Numbered from the stretch's first letter, positions 16,701 through 26,440 are shown. The stretch is DNA of 37,324 bases from Aurantiochytrium sp. KH105 (GCA_003116975.1 BGKB01000299.1:1-37324); one strand, 5' to 3'. Notes: a model not told the origin generated them from the letters alone. Numbers and translations: made by a program.

Positions 16701-17508
16701 GTTGCTTGCGTGCAGTCTGTCTGGCTGGCTTGCGAGCCGCCCCTCGCGCGGGTATGTGCTCTTCTTTGCCTCTTGCACCACGCTCTCCCGCGCTCCTTCC
16801 TTGACCTGTGCTCGCGCACCGGCACCGACACCGGTACGCACGTACGCACGAGAGCTTCTGCAAATTGTTTGCGCTCGAGGCAAACCGTCAGCAGCCGAGC
16901 AAGCCGTTGCGAACCTAGGTTATTCAAAGAGGGGGCCTTTTGCACGTTTCAAGGCGCAGAACCCCGTGCCCCTCTCTTGTCACGAACCTGTATTTTGACG
17001 CCGAGATACTATAAAAGTGCTAAACTGCCCCCTAGACATTGTACGCAAGACGCGTGTCGCGACGTGCGGATGACTCAGAAGCCGCCCAACTTTAGCGTGC
17101 ATGAAGTCCAGCATGTCTGTAGATGAACCCCTGTCGTGATTTGCATGCAAAGGGCTTCTGAAGGAACGTCGGCATGAGGTTTCCGCACGGGACCAATATA
17201 GACTTGTAGACTACCCCCCTCCCATTGGCTGGCTGGCCTCGAGACCTGTGGCGCTAAGTTCTGCGCTGCAGCAGACAGACCATCAAGACGCGCGGCGACG
17301 AGCGAGAGCAGTCGCGGCGAGCGCAGGGGTAGACGGCGGCAAGGCTTGGCGGAGCGCAAGCTAGCCACGAGTGTCTGTTCTATTCGCTATCGCGGACGAG
17401 CTTTGTATTCAAGACCTAGCTGAAGAGCGCGCGGCATCGCGGCTCACAAGGACCACAAGGACCACAAGGCGCACGCGCTGGGCAAAAAGGCGAGAAACTA
17501 CAAGGAAA
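16701..17508. other. Divergent promoter region between ENKD1-like and nucleolin-like genes
   Basis: This 808-bp spacer separates two divergent start codons. The nearest TATA-like sequence on the + strand is TATAAAAG at 17010-17017, about 490 bp before the nucleolin-like ATG. A GGACCACAA repeat lies around 17448-17470 in the probable leader. No gene is visible. Confidence 0.5.
17010..17017 (+). promoter_or_regulatory. TATA-like element
   Basis: TATAAAAG lies in the divergent spacer, oriented toward the nucleolin-like gene. Its distance from the ATG (about 490 bp) makes the assignment tentative. Confidence 0.25.
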
Positions 17509-17560
17509 ATGGCGAAGCGTTCGAAGGAAGTCAAGGCCAAGGTCGAAGAGTCCGAGAGTG

Positions 17561-17592
<32 letters not shown>

Positions 17593-18241
17593 TCGGAGTC
17601 TGAGTCTGAGACCGAGGCTCCCAAGACGGTGGTGACCAAGAAGGTGACCAAGAAGGTGACCAAGAAGAAGGAGGAGCCCGCCAAGGAGGATTCCGACTCG
17701 AGCGAACCCGAGAGCAGCAGCAGCAGCGACAGCGACAGCGATGACGAAGATGGCGACACCAAGATGAAGGTTGTCAAGAAGAAGGTCGAGGTCAAGACGC
17801 CGACCAAGAAGGTGACCGCCGCCAAGAAGGAGGAATCCTCGTCGGAGGAGGAATCCTCTTCGTCGGAAGAGAGTGACAGCGACGACAGCGACGACGAGAA
17901 GGAGGATGAGAAGAAGCCTGAAAAGGTCGAGGCCGCGAAGAAGGCCGAGGAGAGCAGCAGCGACGAAGACTCCTCGGACGAGAGCAGTGACGACTCGGAT
18001 GACGAAGACGACAAGAAGAAGGAGAAGAAGACGCCTGCCAAGGTCGAAACCAAGACCAAGGTTGTTGAGAAGAAGGAAGAGAAGGAGGATGAGTCCTCGG
18101 AAGATTCGAGCGATGACTCGAGCAGCAGTGACGACGATTCGAGTGACGACGAAGACGATAAGGAGACCGAAAAGAAGCCTGCTGCCAAGAAGGAGAAGGC
18201 CGCCGAAACCGCAAAGGCCAAGGACTCGTCCTCCGACGACG

Positions 18242-18275
<34 letters not shown>

Positions 18276-19095
18276 AGAGGAGGATGACGAAGAAGAAGAA
18301 GAAGAAAAGGAAGACGCGAAGAAAACTGCCAAGGAAGAGCACACCGCCAACGGCAAGGCGAACGGCAAGGCGGCAGAGTCAAACGGACATGCAAATGGCG
18401 CCGCTAGCGGCCAGGAGACGGCCGTTCAGGTGCTTGGCTTCCCGTACGAGACGACGGCGGAAGATCTCGAGGCCTTTTTTGCCGCCAAGGTCAAGCCGAC
18501 CCGTGTTGAACTGAACGAGGAATGGAAGGGGACTGCAATTGTGTACTTTTCGTCCCAGGACGACGCGCAGACCGCCATCACGCTCGACGGCGAGTACATT
18601 GGCGCGCGCTGGCTCAAGGTGCGTCTCTTCAAGTCGCGCCAGGGCTTTTCGCGTCCCAGCGGACCCGGTGAGCGGCCTGAGGGCTGCACGACTGTCTTTG
18701 TCGGAAACTTGAGCTTCAACGTTGACGAGGACACCGTGAACGAGACCTTTAAGCACTGCGGCGGCATCAAACAGATTCGGTGGGGCATCGACCGCGAGAC
18801 CGGCGACTTCAAGGGCTATGGTCATATTGAGTTCTTCGACGAGAACGGACCCGTCGAGGCTATCAAGCTCCACGGCACCCCGCTCATGGGCCGCGACTTG
18901 CGCATTGACTTCGCCAAGCCCTCTGGCCCGCGCAAGTCCTTTGGCGGCGACGCCGGAGGCCATTCCGGTGGTCGTGGCGACCAGAGCGGCCGCAAGCGCT
19001 CTTTTGGCGGAAACGCGACGCCTAGCGGCGGCAGCGCCTTCAAGAAGCCCAAGATGTTCCAGGAGAGCCAAGGCACGCGCATCACCTTCGACTAG
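17509..19095 (+). CDS. Nucleolin/Nsr1/Gar2-like nucleolar RNA-binding protein with two RRMs
   Basis: I start this 528-residue protein at ATG 17509 (MAKRSKEVKAKVEES). The frame upstream begins with GTG and reads as leader sequence. Residues about 1-300 alternate acidic-serine blocks (SSSDSDSDDED, SSEEESSSSEESDSDDSDD) with lysine-rich linkers (KKVTKKVTKKK). This pattern is typical of nucleolin, yeast Nsr1 and fission yeast Gar2, with many casein-kinase-2-like sites. RRM1 spans about 303-375 (TAVQVLGFPYETTAEDLEAFF...GTAIVYFSS). RRM2 spans about 391-470 (TTVFVGNLSFNVDEDTV...KGYGHIEFFD), with a good RNP2 and an RNP1 of the form KGYGHIEF. The tail is Gly/Ser-rich and basic (SFGGDAGGHSGGRGDQSGRKRSFGG). 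It lacks a long RGG array, having only one GGRG. The family works in pre-rRNA processing and nucleolar chromatin. It is followed by 2.1 kb of noncoding DNA. Confidence 0.9.
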
Positions 19096-19630
19096 TATTT
19101 CTATCATCAAAATCCAATCACAAACCAGCCAATTTACTTTCTACTTTCGCGAAGCTTTGGTCATCTTTTTTTCCCAGTCGTTGTCATCTTGGCCAGCTCT
19201 TCCGATTGCAGAACAACAACTTTTCCAGAAAATCCTATTCACCTCGCCCTTGCCACTTGCGCTTACACACAGCACGGCGTCTCCACGCTACCCGCAGGCA
19301 AACGCCAGCTCCAGACAAGCAGTGTCGTCAAAAGGATCTTGACAAATGGCGGCAGATTCCATTTTTGCTCGCTTCATGTTACAAGATCTCTCTGGATGCT
19401 CTCGCTGGCCTCAGCCGGCCCGCGAGCGCAACTTCCTTTCTCTCCGAGCACCATGATCACCGGCCTTGCAATTGCGAGTTGGGCCAAATGTCGGGTCGCT
19501 TTCCCTCCTCTCGGATTGCAAGACGATTCGCTTTGCATCGCCGGCAGCCATCTCGTGCGGTGGATAAGCCTCGAGACCTCGCGGATCGAGCCGGCCGCTC
19601 GAGTTGGGCCGGCGGCGAGCGAGCCGGGGC

Positions 19631-19690
19631 AGCCAAGCCAAGCCAAGCCAAGCCAAGCCAAGCCAAGCCAAGCCAAGCCAAGCCAAGCCA
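19631..19690. repeat. (AGCCA)12 pentanucleotide array
   Basis: Twelve uninterrupted AGCCA units cover 60 bp, followed by AGTCAAGC. It is noncoding. It is one of several period-5 arrays in the window. Confidence 0.97.
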
Positions 19691-20094
19691 AGTCAAGCTT
19701 TTCCTGGCGGCCAACTTCTATGTTCTAGATACAATCGTACATTCCTGAAAACTTCGCTCTGCCACTGCACAGCCAGCCGCAGATCGCAGTCCTGGTAAGT
19801 CGGTTGCTCGTTCCATTCGTCCACCGCCAATCTGCCCAGTGGCCGCACGAGGTGCCGGCACAAGTGGCCGCGGGGTTTTCTTCCTCTTCTTCCTCTGCTC
19901 TCCTCGGGCTGTCAGCTCAGCCAAGCGATCGACTCGCTCAATCTGCTCGAGAAAAGGTTTACTCCTTGCTTGCACCCATTTGCGGCGTCCGGGCCGCGTC
20001 CCGCCGGTTCGATCCCGTCGCGGCGGATCCGGTCGATGATCGTGTCGATTCCGGTCCTGGCACGGCTCGGCACGGCTTGCCTCCAAGAAACAAA

Positions 20095-20124
20095 CCCTCC
20101 CTCCCTCCCTCCCTCCCTCCCTCC
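20095..20124. repeat. (CCCT)n tetranucleotide array
   Basis: About seven CCCT units lie here. The complementary unit (AGGG) forms the array at 3700-3730. Confidence 0.95.
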
Positions 20125-20867
20125 AGTCGCTGCCGGTCTTCTTGGGCCCGTCCTGGCCGCCCCTCTCCGAGTCCGAGTCCTCGACGCGCAACACAGCTTG
20201 AGCTTTGGTTTATTTGCGCGCCCGCGTTGAAACCGGGTCCGACGATCGACGATCCCAATTCGCGGGCGCGGCAGGTCCGGATTCTGGCGCACACCTGCGG
20301 CGCGAGCAGCCGCAACCAAGTCCCCAATTCGCGGGTCGCCTCACCTGCCTGCCCTCGCGTTCTCTCTCCCGCGGAGGAGAGGAGAAGAGAGGAGTGCGCA
20401 GCGGCAGCGGCAGAGCAGGGCAGAGCAGAGCAGAGCAACCTGGACTCGCCTCGGGATCTTCGAGCTTTCCCCCGCCCGTGCGTTGGCCGCGAAACGAAGG
20501 ATTGGGTTCGAGCGAGAGCTCAAGTTTTGGTGCAGGCAGAAGGTTGTTTTTTTTCTTTCTTTTTTTGAAATGGTCGGTGGTTGTGTCAGGACGTGGGCCT
20601 AGGCCACCATAAGCGCTTTCTACCGGTAACGCACTAAAGTTTCTCCATCGCCCGACAGTGACTGCATCTCGTGACTCGTGCCACGATCCGCGAGCTCGTC
20701 GCGGGCCGAGCCGACTTCGTCCCATCGTCGATTCTTCGCTGTCCTCCCCCTCCTCCCTTCTCCTCTCTCTCTCGCGCCCTCGTGGGCGCCGAGGCCGCCG
20801 CCGCTCGCAGCCCGCGCAGGCAGTCCGGCAATCCCGGAACCTTGCCGGCGAGACCGAAAGCAGGAAC

Positions 20868-20954
20868 GAGGAAAGGAGAGAGGGGAAAGAAGGGGAAAGA
20901 AGAGGGGAAAGAAAGGAAGGAAGGAAGGAAGAGGAAAAGAAAGGACAGAGAGCG
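20868..20954 (+). repeat. Purine tract upstream of the ACSS3-like gene
   Basis: Nearly 90 bp of A/G-only sequence (GGGGAAAGAAG and GGAA units) lies on the sense strand, 250-330 bp before the preferred start codon. Confidence 0.85.
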
Positions 20955-21200
20955 TCCGTCAGGAAGGGGGGGGTGGAAGGGAGGCAAGGAAGAGAAAGAG
21001 CAGGAAGGATACTACCACTGCGAAGCGAGGCGGGCCCAGGCGACGCCACCTTCGCACGCATGCAGACCCTCTCGAGGCCGGCAGAAGAAGAACCCCGCGC
21101 CCTCGCGCGCGGAGGAGGAGCAGCGGCAGGAGGCGCAGGAGGCGCAGCGGCGGGACCCGGGGAAGAGGAGGCGCCCTGCGCGGGCCCGGAAGCGACGACG

Positions 21201-23071
21201 ATGCTGGGAACGAGGGCGGCCCCGACGCTGCTGAGGGCCGCGGCAGGCCTGCGCGACGCCGCCGCCAACGCGGTCGCCAAGGGCGCGCAGCGCACGGCGG
21301 CCTACCACCTGAGCGCCGAGACGTACGAAAGCCTCGTGCAGGACAGCCTGGACCCGGCGACGAGGAACGAGTTCTGGGGTAACGCCGCGTGCCAGCTGGA
21401 GTGGACGCGGCCCTGGGACAAGGTGCTCGACGAGTCGAACCCCCCCTTTGCGCGCTGGTTCGTCGGCGGAGAGCTCAACGTCTGCCACAATGCCGTCGAC
21501 CGCTGGGTGAACGCTGGCCACGCCGAGCGCCCTGCCATCTTCTTTGACTCCTCCGCCACGGGCGTCAAGGAAACCATCACCTTTGGCGACCTCCAGGACC
21601 GCGTCGCACGTCTCGCCGGCGGACTCGCGGCCCGAGGTGTCACCAAGGGCGACCGTGTCGTCATCTACATGCCCATGATTCCCGAAGCCGTCGTGGCCAT
21701 GTTGGCCTGCGCGCGTCTTGGCGCCGTGCACAGTGTGGTGTTCGGCGGTTNTGGAACCAGGTCATGGAAAACGCCATCCCTCACACCTGCGTGCCCGTCA
21801 AGTCGACCGATCCCCTCTACATCCTGTACACAAGTGGCACCACGGGCGCCCCCAAGGGCGTGGTGCGCGACACCGGTGGGTACGCCACTGCACTGAAATG
21901 GGCCATGGAAAATTTTATGGACTGCAAGGAGGCCGCGGACACGTACTGGGCTGCCAGTGATATCGGCTGGGTGGTTGGTCACAGCTTCATCGTTTACGGC
22001 CCGCTGCTCCATGGATGCTCCACGGTCATGTACGAAGGCAAGCCCATTCTCCCCGATGCAGGCGTCTTTTGGCGCATCGCGCAGGACTACAATGTGCGCG
22101 CGCTCTTCACTGCGCCCACAGCTCTTCGCGCGATCCGCAAGGTGGACCGCAACCTCGACTTTGCCTCCAAATACGATCTCTCCAAGCTCAAGACGCTCTT
22201 CCTCGCGGGTGAGCGCGGCGACCCGGAGACGGTTCGTTTCTACGCCAACAAGTTGGGAAAGAATGTCGTTGACAACTGGTGGCAGACCGAGCTTGGCTGG
22301 CCTGCGCTCGGTTTTCAGATGTCGGGCATCGGTGCGCGCCCAGGTAGTGCTGCCCGCGCGCTGCCCGGCTTTGAGTTTGATGTGGTCTGCGAAGAGAGTT
22401 CGGTTCCCATGCCGAACCATACGCTCGGTGACATTGTCATCCGCCTTCCACTTCCTCCCGGAACCTTTACGACGCTGCACAACGCCGACGAGCGCTGCAA
22501 GAAGACATACTACTCCAAGCACGATGGCTATTACCTCACGGGCGACGCGGGTATTTGCGATGAGGATGGCTACTTTCACATCATGGCGCGCACGGATGAC
22601 GTCATTAACTGTGCAGGTCATCGGCTCTCTGCTGGTGCCTTGGAGGAGACTCTTTTGGGACATCCGGCCGTTGCGGAGGCAGCTGTCATTGGTGCGTACG
22701 ATCCGCAAAAGGCCCAAGTCCCCGTGGCCCTTGTTGTGCTCTCTGACAATGCGACCGACGCTCCGGAACAGATTGAAAAGGAGTTGGTGATCAAGGTCCG
22801 CAAGGAGATTGGCGCCGTTGCCAGCATGCGCCATGCATTCGTGGTAAGCATGCTCCCCAAGACGCGTTCCGGCAAGACCCTGCGCAATGTCATGCTTCAA
22901 ATCGCTGATGAAAAGGAGATCCGCGTCCCTGGCACGATTGAGGACATGGCTGCGGTGGAAGAAGTCAAGAGAACTCTCGAAGCCCGCTGGATCCCCTTCA
23001 AGGAGAAGGACTCGTATGATGACGAAGCCTACGCCAACGAAAATGTACCTACGCAAAGTGTCGCGGCCTAA
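21201..23071 (+). CDS. ACSS3: Short-chain acyl-CoA synthetase (propionyl/acetyl-CoA synthetase, ACSS3/PrpE type), interrupted by an assembly gap
   Basis: The enzyme makes acyl-AMP from a short-chain acid and ATP, then acyl-CoA. The start MLGTRAAPTLLRAAAGLRDAAANAVAKG looks like a mitochondrial targeting sequence. A farther in-frame ATG at 21060 is possible but reads as Ala/Gly filler. Part one (21201-21750, about 183 residues) has the N-terminal NEFWGNAA, ARWFVGGELNVCHNAVDRW, and ends at GAVHSVVFGG. Part two (21752-23071, 439 residues) resumes in another frame with WNQVMENAIPHTCVPV and the AMP-binding P-loop YTSGTTGAPKG. It continues with DIGWVVGHSFIVYGPLLHG, DNWWQTELGWP, YYLTGDAGICDEDGYFHIMARTDDVINCAGHRLSAGALEE and the catalytic-Lys motif PKTRSGK (Lys at 22874-22876). 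About 65-75 residues expected between the halves are missing at the single N (21751). WQTExGWP and GWVVGHS point to the propionyl-CoA/ACSS3 branch, not classical acetyl-CoA synthetase. Confidence 0.92.
21751..21751. other. Assembly gap marked by a single N
   Basis: The only ambiguous base in the window sits exactly where the ACSS3-like protein loses about 65-75 conserved residues and changes frame. The N therefore probably stands for roughly 200 unsequenced or collapsed bases, not one unknown nucleotide. Confidence 0.85.
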
Positions 23072-23386
23072 ACGTTTATCTGCGCGACCGACCATGCACG
23101 TATTTGAATTATCTTTTATCAAGTTTATTTTCTCTTTCCGAGTCCCTTTTTGTTTGTGAAGTCGGGCCTTTTTTTCCAAAGAGTCGAAGCAAATAAAAGT
23201 AGCGGAACAGTCCATGCGCAGAGAAAGCCACACGAGAATCTGCATCGGTGACTACAAACAAAGTCAGCTGGCTCAGGTGTTCATTTTCCCATTATTTTGT
23301 CAGAAAAAACAATCAAGGCCAGAGCAAAACGAAAGATTGCGAAAAAAGGGTTTATGTAAATGGAATCAACAGTGAGAGTCTACCAA
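23072..23386. other. Convergent 3' intergenic region (ACSS3-like / HADHA)
   Basis: This is a relatively AT-rich 315-bp spacer between two stop codons. AATAAAAG lies at about 23191 on the + strand, a possible poly(A) signal for the ACSS3-like gene. No gene is visible. Confidence 0.5.
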
Positions 23387-25630
23387 TCAGAGAAAGGTCT
23401 TTCCAGCCTTGGCGTAGTCGACGGCAATGGGGGCCGGGACGAACTGCTCGCCGTAGAGGTCAGCCATACGGTTCATGTCATCGACCCACTTCTGGCCAAG
23501 ACGGTCAAAGACCTTGATGGGGCCGCCACGCGGGATGCCAATGCCGGCGCCCATAATGGAGGCCATGTTGGCATCAACCGGGGTCGCGACAACCTCATCC
23601 TGGATACAGTACAAGGCCTCGTTGATGAAGGGGTACGCAACGCGCTTCTGGATCTCCTCCTCATCAAGCTTGGGGCCATCACGCTTAAACTTGGCAATGA
23701 TCTTCTCCGCCTCGGCGTTGACGGTCTTCTTGCCCTTGCCCTTGGGGTACACGAAGAAGCCCTTGCCAGCCTTGCGGCCGAGGAGACCCGCGTCGACAAG
23801 AGCCTGGAGGAGCTTGGGCTCACCGCCCGTCATGCGGACGCCAAGGTCAGCGGCCATCGTGTGCTCGACGTGCATGGCGACATCCATGCCAACCTCGTCG
23901 CAGAGCGTGACGGGGCCCACGGGGTTGCCGAACTTCTTCATGGCCTTGTCAATGTCCTCAAAGGGAGTGCCCTCAACAAGGAGGCCCGTGGTGGCGGCCA
24001 TGCTCGTGGCGAGGCAGCGGTTGACAAAGAAGCCCGGAACGTCCTTGCAGACGACCACGGTCTTGCCCTGCTTCATGCCAAAATCCACGGCCTTGGAGAT
24101 GACCTCCTTGGAGGTGCCCTCGTGCGGGATGATCTCGAGCAGAGGCATGCTGGGCACGGGCGAAAAGTAGTGCATGCCCAGAACGTTCTCCGGGCGCTTG
24201 GCGCCCTTGGCAATGTCGGCAATGGGAATGGCAGAGGTGTTGGTGGCGATGATGGCGTCGCTGGGAAGGTTCTCCTCGAGCTCCTGGATGACGCGGTGCT
24301 TGAGGCCAATCTCCTCGAGAACAGCCTCGATGGCAAGGTCGACAGTCTTAAAGTGCGTCTGCCAGGCGCTCTCGTTGGTGAGGCCAACAATGCGCGACAT
24401 GGCAGCGTCGCGGTCGTACGGGGTCATCTTGCGCTTCTTGACGCGCTTGTCGAGCTCGCCCTGGATCTGGTTCAGGCCGCGGCTGAGGCCCTTCTCGTTG
24501 ACGTCCTTGAGGATGACGTCCATCTTCTTCATGGTGGTCACCTGGGCGATACCGGCACCCATGAGGCCAGCGCCAATAACGGCGAGCTTCTTGACGGGCT
24601 GCTCGGGCTTGCCGAACTTGTTCTGCTTGAGGGCGGTGCTGCCAAAGAAGATGCCGCGGAGGTTCTCCGAGACCTCGGTCTGGGTAAGCTCGCCAAAGGC
24701 CTTGGACTCGGCCGCAAAGCCGGCCTTGGGGCCGTTGTCGGCACCGGCGCGGACGACCTCGAGGATCTTGGGGATGGCAGGGTAGAGGCCGCCGCTCTGC
24801 TTGAGCGCCTGCTTGGAAGCCTGATCAAAGAGCACCATGCGACCGAGCGGGTTGTCCTCGAGGACACGGCCGAAAATGTTCTTCTTCTTGCCCTTGACCT
24901 TGAGCGAGCCCTCGGCGATTTCCTTGGCGGCGGCAATGGCCGAGGTCCGGAGTGCGTGCGGGTCGACGACCTCGTTGACGAGACCCATGCGCTTGGCCTT
25001 GTCCGGCTTGGCCGGGGAGCCCGTAAGGATCATGGGGAGGGCAGCCTGGATGCCCACGAGCTGGGGCAGACGCTGGGTGCCTCCGGCACCGGGCAGGAGG
25101 CCGAGCTGGACCTCGGGGAGGCCGAGGGAGGTCTTCTTGTTGGAGGTTGCGATGCGGTAGGTACAGGCCATGGCGACCTCGAGGCCGCCGCCGAGGCAGC
25201 TGCCGTTGATGGCGGCGACGATGGGCTTCTTGCTGTTGGCGAGGCGGTCGCACATGGCCTGGCCCATTTTGGAGGCGGCCTCAGCGTCGGCGGCGCTCTT
25301 CATGTTGTCGAGTTCCTTGATGTCAGCGCCGGCGATGAAGTTGTCCTTCTTGCCGGAGATGAGCACCGCTGCCTTGATGGACGAGTCCTGCTCCAGGGTG
25401 TCGAGCAGCTCCGAGAACTCGGCCTGCATCTTGGTGCTGATGGTGTTCACCTTGGACTCCGGGTCATCGAGGGTCACGACGGCGACGTCATCGACCTTTT
25501 CGAGCGAGAATCGTCCGCCGGTGGCCGCCGCCGAGAGCGCCGCCGTGCGCTGCGTGGCGACGCCGGCCGGCACGGCCTTGCTGGTCGCGCCGGCCAGCAG
25601 GCCCCCTGCGCGTCGCGCCGCGAGCTGCAT
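23387..25630 (-). CDS. HADHA: Mitochondrial trifunctional enzyme alpha subunit (enoyl-CoA hydratase / 3-hydroxyacyl-CoA dehydrogenase)
   Basis: This 747-residue protein starts MQLAARRAGGLLAGATSKAV, a mitochondrial presequence. Residues about 40-230 are the crotonase (hydratase) domain, with oxyanion-hole motif IAGADIKEL. The catalytic glutamates are Glu151 (SCLGGGLE) and Glu173 (GLPEVQLGLLPGAGGTQ). Residues about 345-530 are the NAD-binding 3-hydroxyacyl-CoA dehydrogenase domain, with GAGLMGAGIA (352-361) and the catalytic pair His487 (MHYFSPV) and Glu499 (LEIIP). Two C-terminal dehydrogenase domains follow (PGFFVNRCL, GNPVGPVTLCDEVGMDV; then RVAYPFINEAL, GIPRGGPIKVFDRLG). Length and order match alpha subunits of the membrane-bound trifunctional protein (about 760 residues), which pairs with the HADHB thiolase. 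The C-terminus (AGKTFL) is not a peroxisomal SKL-type signal, which argues against a peroxisomal multifunctional enzyme. No introns are visible. HADHA converges on the ACSS3-like gene. Confidence 0.96.
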   Translation of the reverse strand: MQLAARRAGGLLAGATSKAVPAGVATQRTAALSAAATGGRFSLEKVDDVAVVTLDDPESKVNTISTKMQAEFSELLDTLEQDSSIKAAVLISGKKDNFIAGADIKELDNMKSAADAEAASKMGQAMCDRLANSKKPIVAAINGSCLGGGLEVAMACTYRIATSNKKTSLGLPEVQLGLLPGAGGTQRLPQLVGIQAALPMILTGSPAKPDKAKRMGLVNEVVDPHALRTSAIAAAKEIAEGSLKVKGKKKNIFGRVLEDNPLGRMVLFDQASKQALKQSGGLYPAIPKILEVVRAGADNGPKAGFAAESKAFGELTQTEVSENLRGIFFGSTALKQNKFGKPEQPVKKLAVIGAGLMGAGIAQVTTMKKMDVILKDVNEKGLSRGLNQIQGELDKRVKKRKMTPYDRDAAMSRIVGLTNESAWQTHFKTVDLAIEAVLEEIGLKHRVIQELEENLPSDAIIATNTSAIPIADIAKGAKRPENVLGMHYFSPVPSMPLLEIIPHEGTSKEVISKAVDFGMKQGKTVVVCKDVPGFFVNRCLATSMAATTGLLVEGTPFEDIDKAMKKFGNPVGPVTLCDEVGMDVAMHVEHTMAADLGVRMTGGEPKLLQALVDAGLLGRKAGKGFFVYPKGKGKKTVNAEAEKIIAKFKRDGPKLDEEEIQKRVAYPFINEALYCIQDEVVATPVDANMASIMGAGIGIPRGGPIKVFDRLGQKWVDDMNRMADLYGEQFVPAPIAVDYAKAGKTFL

Positions 25631-25715
25631 CTTGCGTCCCTAACCGCTTCCGCGCCTGCGTCTGACTCCTTCCCGCTCCGCGCGCGCGCGCCTCTTTCCC
25701 GCGGCCGCGCTGCTC

Positions 25716-25763
25716 CTGCGCTGCGCTGCGCTGCGCTGCTGCCTGCCTGCCTGCCTGCCTGCT
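25716..25763. repeat. (GCTGC)n followed by (CTGC)n
   Basis: About five GCTGC pentamers pass directly into about six CTGC tetramers. The array lies 90-130 bp upstream of the HADHA ATG, so it may fall in its leader or core promoter. Confidence 0.9.
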
Positions 25764-25904
25764 ACCGTCTGCCGCGCGGGCGGGCTGGCTGGGCGATCGG
25801 GAACTGGTCGATGCCCGGCCGGTTGATCGACTGATCGATCCATGCTCGACATGACACGGCGTGACACGGCAGGAATGTAATGCGCTTCGACGCGCCGCGC
25901 ACCC

Positions 25905-26103
25905 TGCGCTGCACTGCACTGCACTGCAATGCAATGCACTGCAATGCGCTGCAATGCAATGTAATGCAGTGCAATGCAACACACACTGCGATCCACGCGA
26001 CGCAGTGAGTGCAATGCGGTGCAATGCAATACAGAGCAGTGCAACGCAAGACGACACGGTGCAATGCAAGGCAAGGCAAGGCAAGGCAAGGCAAGGCAAG
26101 GCA
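25905..26103. repeat. Degenerate (TGCAA/TGCAC)n pentamer block ending in (GCAAG)7
   Basis: From 25905 to 25980 the DNA is a near-continuous period-5 series of GCACT, GCAAT, GCGCT and GTAAT units. Similar units recur at 26011-26045. A clean run of seven GCAAG units fills 26066-26100. A second related block lies at about 26351-26440. Confidence 0.9.
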
Positions 26104-26350
26104 TGCAACCTGGCACAACAAGCATTCCATGCACATGCCTGCTGTAATGCGGTGCACTCGACTCCACGCCACGCCAACGCAGCGCAGCCGCTCCGCCGTT
26201 CGCAGGAGGCGGAGGGCGCAGCCCCGCCGCTGCCTCCTGCGAGCGAGCTCGGCCAGGCCACGCCAGGCCACGCCAGCGAGGGGCGCGTGCAATGTAATCG
26301 CGGCGAACCCCGTTGTCGCGGCCTCGCACCTTGCAATCCTGGGTGCGATC

Positions 26351-26440
26351 CATGCAATCCATGCAAGCAATGCAAGCAACGCAAGCAACGCTAGCAATGC
26401 AGTGCGGTGCAATGCGATGCAACGCAAGCAATGCGCGCGG
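26351..26440. repeat. Second degenerate pentamer block (TGCAA/CGCAAG)
   Basis: Units such as GCAAT, GCAAG, CAACG, GCGGT and GCGAT repeat with period 5, as in the block 250 bp upstream. Confidence 0.85.

Larger units (their letters stand above)
19096..21200. other. Long low-complexity intergenic region upstream of the ACSS3-like gene
   Basis: No convincing gene is present. The open frames are periodic or composition-driven. The region carries a 60-bp AGCCA array, a CCCT array, CAGAG-type repeats at about 20400-20435 and a sense-strand purine tract at 20868-20954. A frame in phase with the ACSS3-like protein runs upstream to 20658, but it translates to Arg/Glu/Ala low complexity. Confidence 0.55.

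Noticed and set aside
17409..18394. Ser-rich and Leu-rich minus-strand frames opposite the nucleolin-like gene
   Set aside because: They are produced by the AGC/GAC/GAG repeats of the sense gene read in reverse.
20003..20020. tRNA T-loop-like sequence (GGTTCGATCCC)
   Set aside because: Flanking bases do not pair into a T stem, and no acceptor, D or anticodon arm can be drawn.
20658..21200. N-terminal extension of the ACSS3-like protein
   Set aside because: The upstream frame is Arg/Glu/Ala-rich and derives from the purine tract. The ATG at 21201 opens a credible presequence. The ATG at 21060 remains a weaker alternative.
21201..23071. ACSS3-like gene as a frameshifted pseudogene
   Set aside because: All catalytic motifs outside the break are intact, and the break coincides exactly with the only N in the window.
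23360..25834. 824-residue open frame on the + strand opposite HADHA
   Set aside because: It is the antisense shadow of a highly conserved gene with GC-rich third codon positions. Its translation is a Leu/Gly/Val/Asp-rich reverse image with no motifs.
25905..26440. CRISPR-like array
   Set aside because: The repeats are contiguous 5-bp units without unique spacers, and the genome is eukaryotic.
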